Shown here: one piece after another, positions 14,456-22,594 of the stretch | Numbering within the stretch: the stretch's first letter is position 1 | Layout: the number at the start of each line of letters is the position of its first letter | Assembly (NCBI RefSeq): GCF_003259185.1 | Contig: NZ_QGMP01000001.1 | Span: 496,001 to 560,000, forward strand | Direction of reading: 5' to 3' | Length of the DNA stretch: 64,000 nucleotides | Origin: Isoalcanivorax indicus | Lineage (GTDB): Bacteria > Pseudomonadota > Gammaproteobacteria > Pseudomonadales > Alcanivoracaceae | Position numbers and translations under genes: made by a program | Notes under the pieces: generated by a model | Seen by the model: only the letters and a program-made list of their open reading frames with translations | The model's database searches: none | What the model was told of the DNA's origin: nothing

Positions 14456-16714
14456 TCAGAACCACCATCGCGGCAGCAGCGCACGGATATCCGGGCGGGC
14501 GAAGCGCTCATCAATCAGATAGATCACGCCACGGTCGTCGCGGGTGCGGATAACGCGCCCGGCGGCCTGGATCACTTTCTGGACTCCGGGATAGAGGTAG
14601 GTGTAATCGAACCCGGTCCCGGGGATCAGTTGTTCCAGGCGATCCCGCATCTGCTCGTTGACCGGATTGATCTGCGGCAGTCCCAGCGTGGCGATGAAGC
14701 TGCCGATCAGCCGATTTCCGGGCAGATCAATGCCCTCGGAAAAGGCGCCGCCGAGCACCGCAAAACTGACCTGCTGACTTTCCGGGACGAAGCGCGCCAG
14801 AAACGCATGGCGTTCTGCCTCGGGCATACCGGGTTGCTGTCGGTGCACGGGGATATGCGGTGCAAGCCGTTGTAACGCATCGGCCACCAGAGCGAGATAG
14901 TCAAAGCTGCTGAAAAAGGCCAGATAATTACCCGGTTGCGCATCGAATTGTCGGGAGATCAGCCCGGCGATGGGTAGTGCTGTGCCGGGGCGTTGCTGGA
15001 AGCGAGTAGATAGCGGCACCTGATGCACGCGCAGTTGGCTGGCATCAAACGGTGGCGGAATATCGACAAAGCGACTGTTTGCGGGCAGGCCGAGCAGGTC
15101 GGCATGGAAGCGAGGCGGCGTCAGGGTGGCGGAAAACAGCACGGTGCCGCTGGCGGTGGCCAGGCGCTCGCGAACAAAGGGCGCTGGCACCAGGTTGCGC
15201 AACGTCAGGCGCGTTCGAGTCGGGTCTTCCTGCGACGGTTCACAGTCACACAGATAATGCTCGTCAAAAAACTCGGCGATGCGGGTGAACTGCAAGGCGT
15301 CAAAATAGAAGGCCAGCACCGCCGCTGACGTATCAGTGGGGTGATCGTTGCGATAGTCGCTGATGGCGTGGACGCTGGCGACCAGTGCACTCATCAGTGT
15401 CTGGGGTGGCTCCGGCAGCTTCCGGTAGGCCGTGGCGGCGGCGCCCGCGGTCTGGTTCATTTCCTGCCAGGCCTGTTCAAGGCGGCGCAAAGGTTTGCGC
15501 AGTGCGGTGGGGGCATGCCGGGCGAGGCGGGCAATGGCGTCCTCATCCAGACTGGCGGAATACATGTCGCGACTGCGCGGCAGCAGATTATGGGCCTCGT
15601 CCACCAGTACCAGTGCCTGCCACTGCTGCTGGCTGGTCAGTGCGAACAGGAGCGCGTTGAGGTCGAAGTAATAGTTATAGTCGCCGACCACCACGTCACT
15701 CCAGCGCGCCATTTCCTGAGCCAGATAGTAGGGGCAGACCTGATGGCTGTGAGCGATCTCGCCCAGTGAGGCCTGATCAAGCCATCCTTGTTCGGCGGCA
15801 GCCTGCCGGGCGGCGGGCAGGCGGTCGTAAAAGCCACGTGCCAGCGGGCAACTGTCGCCATGGCAGGCCGCCTCCGGGTAAACACAGGCCTTGTCCCGTG
15901 CAATCAGTTCCAGCCGCCGCAGCGGCAACGCTGTCCCGGCGTCGAGTTGCGAGAGCGCGTCCAGTGCCAGCTGTCGGCCGGTAGTGCGCGCGGTAAGGAA
16001 GAACAGCCGATCCTGTTGGCGGGTAGCCAGTGCTTTCAGGGCCGGAAACAGCGTGCCCAGCGTTTTGCCAATCCCCGTCGGTGCCTGGGCCATCAGCACG
16101 TGTTTCTGATGTAGTGTGGTGTAGACCGCTTCTGCCAGGTCTCGTTGCCCCGGGCGAAATTCCGAATGCGGAAAAGACAGTGTCTTCAGGGTGGCATCGC
16201 GCGCCTGTCTGTGTGCCTGTTCCTGCACAGCCCAGTCGAGAAAGGCACCGGCATGGCGGGCAAGAATGTCGTCCAGAGCCTGCCGTGACCAGTGTTCTTC
16301 GATACGGGTTTCGGTTTGTTTCACGACATCGAAGTAGACCAGCGCCAGGGTTACGGCGTCGCACGCGCGCTGGGCGCAGAACAGGGCACCATAGCAATGC
16401 AGTTGCGCCCAGTGCAGGGCACGGTGATTGGCCGGCATCCGGCTCAGGTCGCCGCGAAAGGTCTTGATCTCTTCCAGCGTGTGGCGTTGCGGGCAATAGC
16501 CATCAGCGCGACCACGCAGCAGAAGCTGGCGGTATTCACCCTGGAGTGGAATTTCCGTTTCATAGTCGTCATCACGGCGACTGGTCACCAGTTGATGCCC
16601 GGCAATGCCCTCGCGGGCACTGGGTGCTGGCGTAAAGCGCAGGTCCAGATCGCCGCGCCGGGCAGTGAAATCGCACAGGGCGCGAACGGCGACGGTGTAA
16701 CGCGTTGTGCTCAT
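14456..16714 (-). CDS. DinG/Rad3-like (XPD family) helicase with N-terminal PD-(D/E)XK-type motif
   Basis: A 752-residue superfamily 2 DNA helicase. Residues 1-170 hold a RecB/Cas4-like nuclease motif (Asp71 in GRADGY, then Glu82-x-Lys84 in EEIKTF). The helicase core follows: Walker A APTGIGKT (211-218), four cysteines Cys277, Cys284, Cys289 and Cys327 placed for an Fe-S cluster, DEAH at 372-375, and C-terminal motifs GGAFSEGIDLPG and QAAGRVIRT. The start is set at MSTTRYTV, whose ATG overlaps the TGA of the upstream FAN1 gene. The frame is open further upstream but lies inside FAN1. Together they form a nuclease-helicase pair for interstrand-crosslink or branched-DNA repair, as known for Pseudomonas FAN1 loci. 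Confidence 0.9.
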   Translation of the reverse strand: MSTTRYTVAVRALCDFTARRGDLDLRFTPAPSAREGIAGHQLVTSRRDDDYETEIPLQGEYRQLLLRGRADGYCPQRHTLEEIKTFRGDLSRMPANHRALHWAQLHCYGALFCAQRACDAVTLALVYFDVVKQTETRIEEHWSRQALDDILARHAGAFLDWAVQEQAHRQARDATLKTLSFPHSEFRPGQRDLAEAVYTTLHQKHVLMAQAPTGIGKTLGTLFPALKALATRQQDRLFFLTARTTGRQLALDALSQLDAGTALPLRRLELIARDKACVYPEAACHGDSCPLARGFYDRLPAARQAAAEQGWLDQASLGEIAHSHQVCPYYLAQEMARWSDVVVGDYNYYFDLNALLFALTSQQQWQALVLVDEAHNLLPRSRDMYSASLDEDAIARLARHAPTALRKPLRRLEQAWQEMNQTAGAAATAYRKLPEPPQTLMSALVASVHAISDYRNDHPTDTSAAVLAFYFDALQFTRIAEFFDEHYLCDCEPSQEDPTRTRLTLRNLVPAPFVRERLATASGTVLFSATLTPPRFHADLLGLPANSRFVDIPPPFDASQLRVHQVPLSTRFQQRPGTALPIAGLISRQFDAQPGNYLAFFSSFDYLALVADALQRLAPHIPVHRQQPGMPEAERHAFLARFVPESQQVSFAVLGGAFSEGIDLPGNRLIGSFIATLGLPQINPVNEQMRDRLEQLIPGTGFDYTYLYPGVQKVIQAAGRVIRTRDDRGVIYLIDERFARPDIRALLPRWWF

Positions 16715-18411
16715 GGTGACGGCGCCCACTGCACATGACAGACCCGCGCCGGGATACCCTGCTGGCAGAAGAAGGTGAGCCAGCGTTGCTGATGGTCCTG
16801 CAGTCGGTCGCCGGGGCCTTTGATCTCGATCAGCGCATAGCGTTGCCCGGCAGGCCAGAACTGGATCAGATCCGGGAAGCCGGCACGGTAACGGTCTGGC
16901 GCACGCAGCAGACGCTGGAAGACCGCACGAAGGTGGCTTGCCGGGATGCACGACAGCGCCAGCTCAAGCAGCGTGTCGCTGAGGGCGGGCCAGATCACGA
17001 ACGGGTTGCGCAGACCGGCATGCTCGCGATAGCGGCGCAGGATCAGATCGCGATAGCTGCCGTCGTCGAGGGCGGCCAGACATTGAGCAAAATCGTCGCG
17101 GCGGCGGGCGACAAAGTCCGGGTCACGCAAATCGGCGGGGCCGTCCTGAAACGGATGGAAAAAGGCGCCGGGCACAGGCCGGAACAGGGCTGGCCAGCAC
17201 AGCAGGCCGAACAGGCCGGGCAGCAACGCATTTTCCACGTAATGGACGTCGCTGTCCGGCTCCCGGGTGGCCAGTGCCAGGGCCGCAGCAAGCTCCACGC
17301 GGGTGTGGGTACTGGCGGGCAGGGTGATGTGTTGCACCGGCGGGTCGGGGTCAGTCGTGGGCGGCGGCCGTACATCGCCCGTCTTGCGGCACAGGCGCGG
17401 CACGATGCGCTGCAACTGCAGCGCGGTTTCATCATCCGGGAGGTCAGCCAGCCGCTGCCGGGCCAGACGCAGGGCATACCGGTGCTGGCCGAGGCGTTCC
17501 AGCGCGCGCACCTGACGCACGCGGGCTTCCGGGGTGTCGCTGGCGGCATAGCATGCCAGCGCGCGGGCGGGCTGCTGGCGCCGCTCGAAGGCTTGGCCGA
17601 GTCGGCACAACAGCCGTGCATGGCGCGCACGCAGCCAGGGCAGTGTCGGTGGCGGCGGCAACTGGGCCACGGCCTCTTCCGGGCTGCCTTCGGCTGCCAG
17701 GGTGTCGCGGCTGGCGGATAGCGCGGCCGCGATATCGATATCGGCGCGTGTCCGGAAAGCGCGTGCTTCCGGATGCAGGGGGACTGGCACAAACCGGTGG
17801 TGCCCCAGTTCGGTCAGCACGAAGGTGGACCAGTCCTGATAGAGGTTGCCGAAGAACATCAGTCGCAGCCGCTCGCACAGCGGCATGAGGGTCAGGCTCA
17901 GGAGGGTGTCGTCTGCCAGTCGGGGGCTGCCGTGACACCAGTCCTCGAAGCGCGCTTCGTGACGGTGCTGCTCGTCCAGCAGCGCGGTCAGCGCCGGTTT
18001 GCGCAGACGCCGCAGTGCAGTGGGTGGCGGACTGTCCGGTCGGCTGCCGAGCACGGCCATCAGTTCCTCGCGGGTGAGCAGGCTGGCCAGGGTGGCGGCA
18101 TCCAGCGGTGCGTCGTGGCGCAGCCAGCCGAGTGCCTGCAAGGGTGCGGCGGCCGTGCGGATGTCGCCGAGTTCGGCGTACGCCAGCCGTTGCAGACGGA
18201 AATGAATGCCACGCCGCATGATGAGTCGTACCAGCAGCCCCTGGCTGGCATCGGGCAGCGCGGCGAAGGCGCGAAGAAACGCCTGTTCCTGTGCATCCAG
18301 CAGGTCGTCATAGCGGGCAGCCAGCCACGCCAGCACGCTGCGGAAATTGCGCAGATAATAGAGGGGATCGCTCAAGGGGGCGGCGAGCGGCGTGGCGGCA
18401 ATACTGTCCAT
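16711..18411 (-). CDS. FAN1-like structure-specific nuclease (VRR-NUC domain)
   Basis: A 566-residue homologue of bacterial FAN1, the 5' flap endonuclease and repeated-incision nuclease for crosslink repair. The N-terminal SAP-like/helical region is at about 20-120, the TPR-like helical repeats at about 230-340, and the VRR-NUC domain at the C-terminus: GFPDL with Asp514, then Glu529 and Lys531 in IEIKGPGDRLQDHQ, the catalytic D..ExK. Its length is close to the Pseudomonas aeruginosa enzyme. The stop overlaps the start of the helicase gene (ATGA), so the two are translationally coupled. It is divergent from the SDR gene at 18522. Confidence 0.92.
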   Translation of the reverse strand: MDSIAATPLAAPLSDPLYYLRNFRSVLAWLAARYDDLLDAQEQAFLRAFAALPDASQGLLVRLIMRRGIHFRLQRLAYAELGDIRTAAAPLQALGWLRHDAPLDAATLASLLTREELMAVLGSRPDSPPPTALRRLRKPALTALLDEQHRHEARFEDWCHGSPRLADDTLLSLTLMPLCERLRLMFFGNLYQDWSTFVLTELGHHRFVPVPLHPEARAFRTRADIDIAAALSASRDTLAAEGSPEEAVAQLPPPPTLPWLRARHARLLCRLGQAFERRQQPARALACYAASDTPEARVRQVRALERLGQHRYALRLARQRLADLPDDETALQLQRIVPRLCRKTGDVRPPPTTDPDPPVQHITLPASTHTRVELAAALALATREPDSDVHYVENALLPGLFGLLCWPALFRPVPGAFFHPFQDGPADLRDPDFVARRRDDFAQCLAALDDGSYRDLILRRYREHAGLRNPFVIWPALSDTLLELALSCIPASHLRAVFQRLLRAPDRYRAGFPDLIQFWPAGQRYALIEIKGPGDRLQDHQQRWLTFFCQQGIPARVCHVQWAPSP

Positions 18412-18521
18412 ATGGACATGTTAGCGTTTGCGGTGGCGACGCGAAAGGTCAAGACCCTGCCTGGCATGCAGGGCACGCTCGGACGCCGATGCCCGACACA
18501 AGACACGAGAGAGGACATGAT

Positions 18522-19328
18522 ATGGCTCACCTGCGCGGCAAGACCATTGTGCTGACCGGCTCCTCAAGCGGTATCGGCGCCATCGCGGCGGGGAAGATGG
18601 CTCGCGCGGGGGCGCGGGTGTGTCTGGTGGCGCGCAATGCCGGGCAACTGGCGAGTGTCCGCGACGAGATCGAGGCCGCCGGGGGCAAGGCCTGGATTTA
18701 CCCGGCAGACCTGACGATCGAGGCTGAACTGGCCGCCTGCGCCGAGGCGATTCTGGCCGAGCATCGACGGGTGGATGTGCTGATCAATAATGCGGCGCGT
18801 TCGATACGGCGGCCGATCGAGCAGGCCCTGGACCGGTTGCACGACTACCAGCGGACCATGCAGATCAATTATCTGGGCGCTGTCGGGCTGACCCTGAAGT
18901 TGTTGCCGCGCATGCTGGAGCAGGGGCAGGGCCAGGTGGTGAATATCTCGACCCTGTCCACCCAGGTGCCCATTCCGCTGTTCTCGGCCTACCTGGCCAG
19001 CAAGTCAGCGCTCGAGTCGTTTTCCCGTTCCTTGCAGGCTGAGCTGGGCCACAAGGGCATTGATGTGACGGTGGTGCATTTCCCGATGGTGCGCACGCCG
19101 ATGTCGAACAAGACTTCGATCTACAAGCATATGCGCATGATGGACACCGAGGCGGCGGCGGACTGGCTGGTCAAGGCGGTGCGCGAACGCCCGGCGCGGA
19201 TTGCCCGGCCGCTGGGTAACGTCAGCAGCGTGATACTGGCGGCGCTGCCGGGGCCGGCCACGCGTTATACCCAGCCGTTGTTCCGGCTGATGGATTACCG
19301 CCTCAAGCGCAAGCTGGAGAAGGAGTAA
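18522..19328 (+). CDS. SDR family oxidoreductase
   Basis: A 268-residue SDR: cofactor motif TGSSSGIG near residue 11, NNAAR near 84, catalytic serine in NISTLS, YLASK as YxxxK, and a basic C-terminus (YRLKRKLEKE). The sequence resembles the membrane-associated DHRS7/11beta-HSD-like group acting on hydrophobic alcohols or acyl chains. The ATG at 18522 follows GAGAGGACATGA; the longer upstream frame has no similarity to the family and overlaps the FAN1 promoter region. It is a single gene convergent with the TonB-domain lipoprotein. The substrate is unknown. Confidence 0.88.
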   Translation: MAHLRGKTIVLTGSSSGIGAIAAGKMARAGARVCLVARNAGQLASVRDEIEAAGGKAWIYPADLTIEAELAACAEAILAEHRRVDVLINNAARSIRRPIEQALDRLHDYQRTMQINYLGAVGLTLKLLPRMLEQGQGQVVNISTLSTQVPIPLFSAYLASKSALESFSRSLQAELGHKGIDVTVVHFPMVRTPMSNKTSIYKHMRMMDTEAAADWLVKAVRERPARIARPLGNVSSVILAALPGPATRYTQPLFRLMDYRLKRKLEKE

Positions 19329-19745
19329 TCAGCGGCTGAAGCGTACCGGCACCACCAGCACCATCTCCATGGGCTGGCCCTCGGTGTCCCGTGCGGGCTC
19401 GAAACGCCACTGGCCGACCGAGGTCAGGGCCGCTTCGTCCAGTGTGGCCGATCCGGAGGTCTGCACCAGCACGCGGTCTCCGGCACTGCCGTCCGGCAGC
19501 ACCATCACCTGCACCATGGCCTCGCGGCGTTCGCCCGCTTCCAGCGCGGATTCAGGGTAGTCCACTGGCTGGTGGGTGGGTTGCGGGGGCACCGCCAGGG
19601 TCTGGCCGGTGTTCATCGGCTGACGGCTCTGTTCGGGGGCCGGGTTGGGCACGTTCAGGCGTTCTTCCGTAACCGTGACGCAGGCGCTGAGGGTCAGACT
19701 GGTGCCAAGCACCAGAGCGGGCAGGGAAAATCGTATGACAGTCAT
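19329..19745 (-). CDS. lipoprotein with TonB C-terminal-like domain
   Basis: A 138-residue precursor with signal peptide and lipobox LSAC (Cys near residue 21), a Pro/Gln-rich linker, then a TonB_C-type domain (YPESALEAGERREAMVQV..DGSAGDRVLVQTSGSATLDEAALTSVGQWRFEPA). It is probably an outer-membrane- or periplasm-anchored partner in a TonB-like or cell-envelope process. Canonical TonB has a cytoplasmic-membrane anchor, so this is not a classic TonB. The start at 19745 was chosen over the ATG four codons upstream because AAGGA then sits about 11 nt away rather than abutting it. It follows aroG on the same strand, separated by a hairpin. Confidence 0.78.
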   Translation of the reverse strand: MTVIRFSLPALVLGTSLTLSACVTVTEERLNVPNPAPEQSRQPMNTGQTLAVPPQPTHQPVDYPESALEAGERREAMVQVMVLPDGSAGDRVLVQTSGSATLDEAALTSVGQWRFEPARDTEGQPMEMVLVVPVRFSR

Positions 19746-19768
19746 GCCTAGGGGCATCCTTGTGTGAT

Positions 19769-19793
19769 CCGGGCAGGGTATAACCCTACCCGG
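19769..19793. repeat. intergenic hairpin between DAHP synthase and lipoprotein genes
   Basis: CCGGGCAGGGT - ATA - ACCCTACCCGG pairs at 10 of 11 positions. No T run follows on either strand, so it could be an RNA processing or stability element or an operator rather than a terminator. Confidence 0.45.
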
Positions 19794-19807
19794 CATCCCG
19801 TCTGTCG

Positions 19808-20857
19808 TCACCCCGCCGCCGCCTCGCGCAGCAGCGCTTCGGTAGGCGCCCAGCCCAGACAACCGTCGGTGATGGACTGGCCGTAGCGCAGGTCTCCGCC
19901 CAGATCCTGCCGCCCGTGCACCAGATGACTTTCCAGCATCACCCCGGCGATGGCGGTCTGCCCGGCGCGGCGCTGGGCCAGCAGGTCGTGCAGCACGGCA
20001 GGTTGGTTATCCGGGTGCTTGCCGCTGTTGGCATGGCTGCAATCCACCATCAGGCGTGCCGACACGCCGGCCTGGGAGAGCGCCCGCCGCGCTGCCTCGA
20101 CACTGTCAGCGTCATGGTTTGGCCCGCCGTTGCCGCCGCGCAATACCAGGTGCGTGTCCGGATTCCCGGGCGTGATACGCATGGCGGGGTGGCCCAGCTC
20201 ATCGACCCCGAAATGGCGGTGGCCGTGCCTGGCGGCCCCCATCGCGTCGATCGCCACCTGTACGGAACCGTCGGTGCTGTTCTTGAAGCCCACCGGCAAG
20301 GGCAGACCGCTGACCAGCTCACGATGCACCTGGGACTCCGTGGTGCGTGCGCCGATGGCTGCCCAGCTGAGCAGATCACCGAGGTAGTCCGCCGCCATGG
20401 GGTGCAGCAGCTCCGTGGCCAGGGGCAGGCCCAGCCCCGCCAGTTCGCGCAGCAGGCGCCGCGAGGTGTCCAGCCCGGCAGCCATGTCATGAGTGCCGTC
20501 CAGGTGCGGGTCGTAGAGCAGGCCTTTCCAGCCCACCGTGGTGCGGGGTTTTTCGACATAGGCGCGCATCACGATCAGCAGGTCATCGCGCAGGGCATCG
20601 GCCAGCGTAGCCAGGCGCTCACCGTACTCCAGCGCGGCGGCGGGATCATGCAATGAGCAGGGGCCGGTGATCACCAGCAGGCGCGGGTCATCGCCGTTGA
20701 GCACGGCGCGCAGGGCGTCACGCTGTGTGCTGATCTGTTGTGCCAGCGCGGCACTGAGGGGCAGGCGCGCGCGCAACGTGGCCGGTGCCGGCAGGGGCAG
20801 GGCGCTGGTGGTGGCCTCCGGCGCGGCGGGCGCCAGGGCGGTGGAGCGGCTGTTCAT
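19808..20857 (-). CDS. aroG: 3-deoxy-7-phosphoheptulonate (DAHP) synthase, class I AroF/G/H type
   Basis: First enzyme of the shikimate pathway: phosphoenolpyruvate plus erythrose-4-phosphate to DAHP. The 349 residues match the E. coli AroF/G/H length. Signatures: LVITGPCSLHDP, MRAYVEKPRTTVGWKG, GARTTESQVHRELVSGL, GFKNSTDG, LRGGNGGPNHDADSV, MVDCSHANSGK and SITDGCLGW, giving the PEP, E4P and metal-binding residues (Cys, His, Glu, Asp). The symbol aroG is used for the family; which aromatic amino acid inhibits this isozyme is not readable here. AAGGA lies 8 nt before the ATG. A terminator and an aromatic-rich leader peptide upstream indicate transcription attenuation. Confidence 0.93.
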   Translation of the reverse strand: MNSRSTALAPAAPEATTSALPLPAPATLRARLPLSAALAQQISTQRDALRAVLNGDDPRLLVITGPCSLHDPAAALEYGERLATLADALRDDLLIVMRAYVEKPRTTVGWKGLLYDPHLDGTHDMAAGLDTSRRLLRELAGLGLPLATELLHPMAADYLGDLLSWAAIGARTTESQVHRELVSGLPLPVGFKNSTDGSVQVAIDAMGAARHGHRHFGVDELGHPAMRITPGNPDTHLVLRGGNGGPNHDADSVEAARRALSQAGVSARLMVDCSHANSGKHPDNQPAVLHDLLAQRRAGQTAIAGVMLESHLVHGRQDLGGDLRYGQSITDGCLGWAPTEALLREAAAG

Positions 20858-20875
20858 GTTCGAATCCTTCTGGCC

Positions 20876-20916
20876 AGAAAATAAAAACCCCCGGTGGGAC
20901 AGGCCGACCGGGGGTT
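20876..20916 (-). terminator. attenuator terminator in the aroG leader
   Basis: Minus-strand stem AACCCCCGGT / ACCGGGGGTT (20907-20916 with 20886-20895) with an 11-nt loop, continuing directly into TTTTATTTT. It lies between the leader peptide stop and the aroG Shine-Dalgarno, exactly where an attenuator belongs. Upstream alternatives include CAGGCG / CGCCTG and CCGGG pairing with CCCGG of the terminator arm. Confidence 0.85.
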
Positions 20917-20967
20917 AGGTGTTCTCTCAGTCAGGCGTCCCGGGTTGCTGGGCGCCTGTGGGGGGTA

Positions 20968-21105
20968 TCAGGCGCGCCAGTGGCTAAACCAATACCCGAA
21001 GCAATAACCTGCGTGGCCCACCGCCGTGCGCGCAACGCCCTGCGCCAGCCCGCTGTGCGGGGCCGGGGTGTTGGCGGCTATGGGCCTGTGGCGGAGCCTG
21101 TGCAT
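20968..21105 (-). CDS. aromatic-rich leader peptide of DAHP synthase (attenuation)
   Basis: A 45-codon minus-strand frame starts at ATG 21105, with another in-frame ATG two codons upstream at 21111. It ends GYCFGYWFSHWRA-stop. In the last 13 codons there are two Tyr, two Phe and two Trp, exactly the amino acids made downstream of DAHP synthase. The stop is 51 bp from the attenuator stem. This is the architecture of ribosome-mediated attenuation as in trp and phe operons: starvation for aromatics stalls the ribosome and favours an antiterminator. The N-terminal half is ordinary, so the true start could be an internal codon. The rest of the 352-bp gap 20858-21209 holds only the promoter and an inverted repeat. 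Confidence 0.75.
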   Translation of the reverse strand: MHRLRHRPIAANTPAPHSGLAQGVARTAVGHAGYCFGYWFSHWRA

Positions 21106-21164
21106 CGTCATCGCGTGCTCGTCATTACGCTATCGTTACTGCTGCAAGCCTAACGCGTTTTGCG

Positions 21165-21180
21165 TGACATTGTCATGTCA
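21165..21180. repeat. inverted repeat upstream of the aroG leader
   Basis: TGACAT-TGTC-ATGTCA has perfect 6-bp arms. It lies 54 bp upstream of the leader peptide, in the likely promoter or upstream activator region, and has no T run to make it a terminator for the upstream RNase J-like gene. The arms equal those of the repeat at 10304 but with 4-bp instead of 6-bp spacing. A regulator site is possible. Confidence 0.4.
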
Positions 21181-21209
21181 GGCTGCGGCATGGCAGCAAT
21201 AGCTGTGCG

Positions 21210-22586
21210 CTATTTGGTCGACGATGCGGGCAGCGGGGCAAGCTGCCCGCGTGCGACGCCCCAGCGACCGACGGGGGCGACCTGACGACGCAGACCGGTC
21301 ACCGGCGCAATCATGAACAGGTCGCCGTTGCGCCCGGTGAGCTGGCGCGGCACGCCGGCATGGCGCGCCAGCGCCGCATTGGCAGCCATGTGCGCGGCCT
21401 CGCCATGAACCGGGATGGCCAGACGCGGACGTACCCAGCCGTACATGGCCAGCAGTTCCTCGCTGGCCGGGTGGCCGGAAGCATGAATGGGGACAGCGGC
21501 ATCATCGTCGGTGATGACCTCGACACCGCGCTGCTGCAGGCGTTCGATCAGGCGCGCCACCGCTTCTTCGTTGCCGGGAATGACGCGGGCGCTGAAGATC
21601 ACCCGGTCGCCGGGTTCCAGGCTCAGGTCCGGGTGGCTGTCGTCGGCCAGACGATGCAGGGCGGTACGGGGCTCGCCCTGGCTGCCGGTGGCCACGGCCA
21701 GGACCTCCTCGGCGGGCAGATAGCCCAGATGGCCGCTATCAATGGGGTCGGCAGCGGCCTGCCAGACGCCAGTGGCACGCGCCGCCGATACCATGTTCAC
21801 CAGCGAGCGGCCCAGCAGGCCGAAATAGCGATTGGCCTCATGGGCGATACGCCCCAGGGTGTGCAGGCGCGCGATATTGCTGCCGAAGCAGGCCACGACG
21901 ACACGTCCGGGGGCGCCCTGTATGGCGTCGCGCAACCCGGCATACAAGGATCCTTCTGACCCGGAATGCCCGGTGACCAGGGCGTTGGTGGAATCGCACA
22001 CCATGGCATCCACGCCGTCGTCGCCAAGCTGCCGGAACAGGCTGGCGGAGTAGCCCGGGCCGACCACGGGTGCGGGATCAAGCTTCCAGTCACCGGTATG
22101 AAAAATACGTCCGGCCGGGGTCTCGATGACCACGCCGTTGGGTTCGGGCACCGAGTGGGTGAGATGCAGATAGCGGATATGGAAGACGCCGATGTGGTGC
22201 CCCTGGCCGGGTTGTACGTCGATCAGCGGCACTTGCCCGCTCAGGCCGCGTTCGGCCAGTTTGCGGCGCAGGACTTCGGTGGCAAACGGGGTGGCATAAA
22301 CCGGGCAGCGCAGCAGTGGCCATAGCCAGGCGACGGCGCCGATGTGGTCTTCGTGGGCGTGGGTGATCAGCAAACCGGCCAACTGTTCGCGCCGGGCACT
22401 GATAAAGCCCGGGTCGGCCATCTGGATATCGGCGCCGTGATGGTCGGGGTCGCCTGCTCTGGCAAAGGTGATGCCGCAGTCCACCATCAGCCACTGGCCG
22501 TTGTGCCCGTAGAGATTCAGGTTCATGCCGATTTCGCCGCAGCCGCCGAGGGGCAGGAACCAGAGGTCATGCAGATCAGGTGTCAT
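21210..22586 (-). CDS. RNase J-like metallo-beta-lactamase/beta-CASP protein (short form)
   Basis: A 458-residue protein with GGCGEIGMN at the N-terminus, the zinc motif THAHEDH, later HTGDWK, the beta-CASP region (CFGSNIARLHTL, ATGSQGEPRTAL, SARVIPGNE) and HASGH. These are the RNase J hallmarks (5' exonuclease and endonuclease on RNA). It lacks the extra C-terminal domain of about 100 residues present in 550-residue RNase J. Start: ATG at 22586. A TTG at 22598 overlapping the upstream kinase stop, with GAGGA about 13 nt before it, is an alternative. The gene is coupled to the CHASE kinase. In Gammaproteobacteria RNase E is the main RNA-degrading enzyme, so this is an accessory nuclease. Confidence 0.85.
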   Translation of the reverse strand: MTPDLHDLWFLPLGGCGEIGMNLNLYGHNGQWLMVDCGITFARAGDPDHHGADIQMADPGFISARREQLAGLLITHAHEDHIGAVAWLWPLLRCPVYATPFATEVLRRKLAERGLSGQVPLIDVQPGQGHHIGVFHIRYLHLTHSVPEPNGVVIETPAGRIFHTGDWKLDPAPVVGPGYSASLFRQLGDDGVDAMVCDSTNALVTGHSGSEGSLYAGLRDAIQGAPGRVVVACFGSNIARLHTLGRIAHEANRYFGLLGRSLVNMVSAARATGVWQAAADPIDSGHLGYLPAEEVLAVATGSQGEPRTALHRLADDSHPDLSLEPGDRVIFSARVIPGNEEAVARLIERLQQRGVEVITDDDAAVPIHASGHPASEELLAMYGWVRPRLAIPVHGEAAHMAANAALARHAGVPRQLTGRNGDLFMIAPVTGLRRQVAPVGRWGVARGQLAPLPASSTK

Positions 22587-22594
22587 ATCATGGG

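Noticed and set aside
19769-19793. Rho-independent terminator after aroG
   Set aside because: The hairpin is good, but it has no T run on either strand. Kept as an unassigned hairpin.
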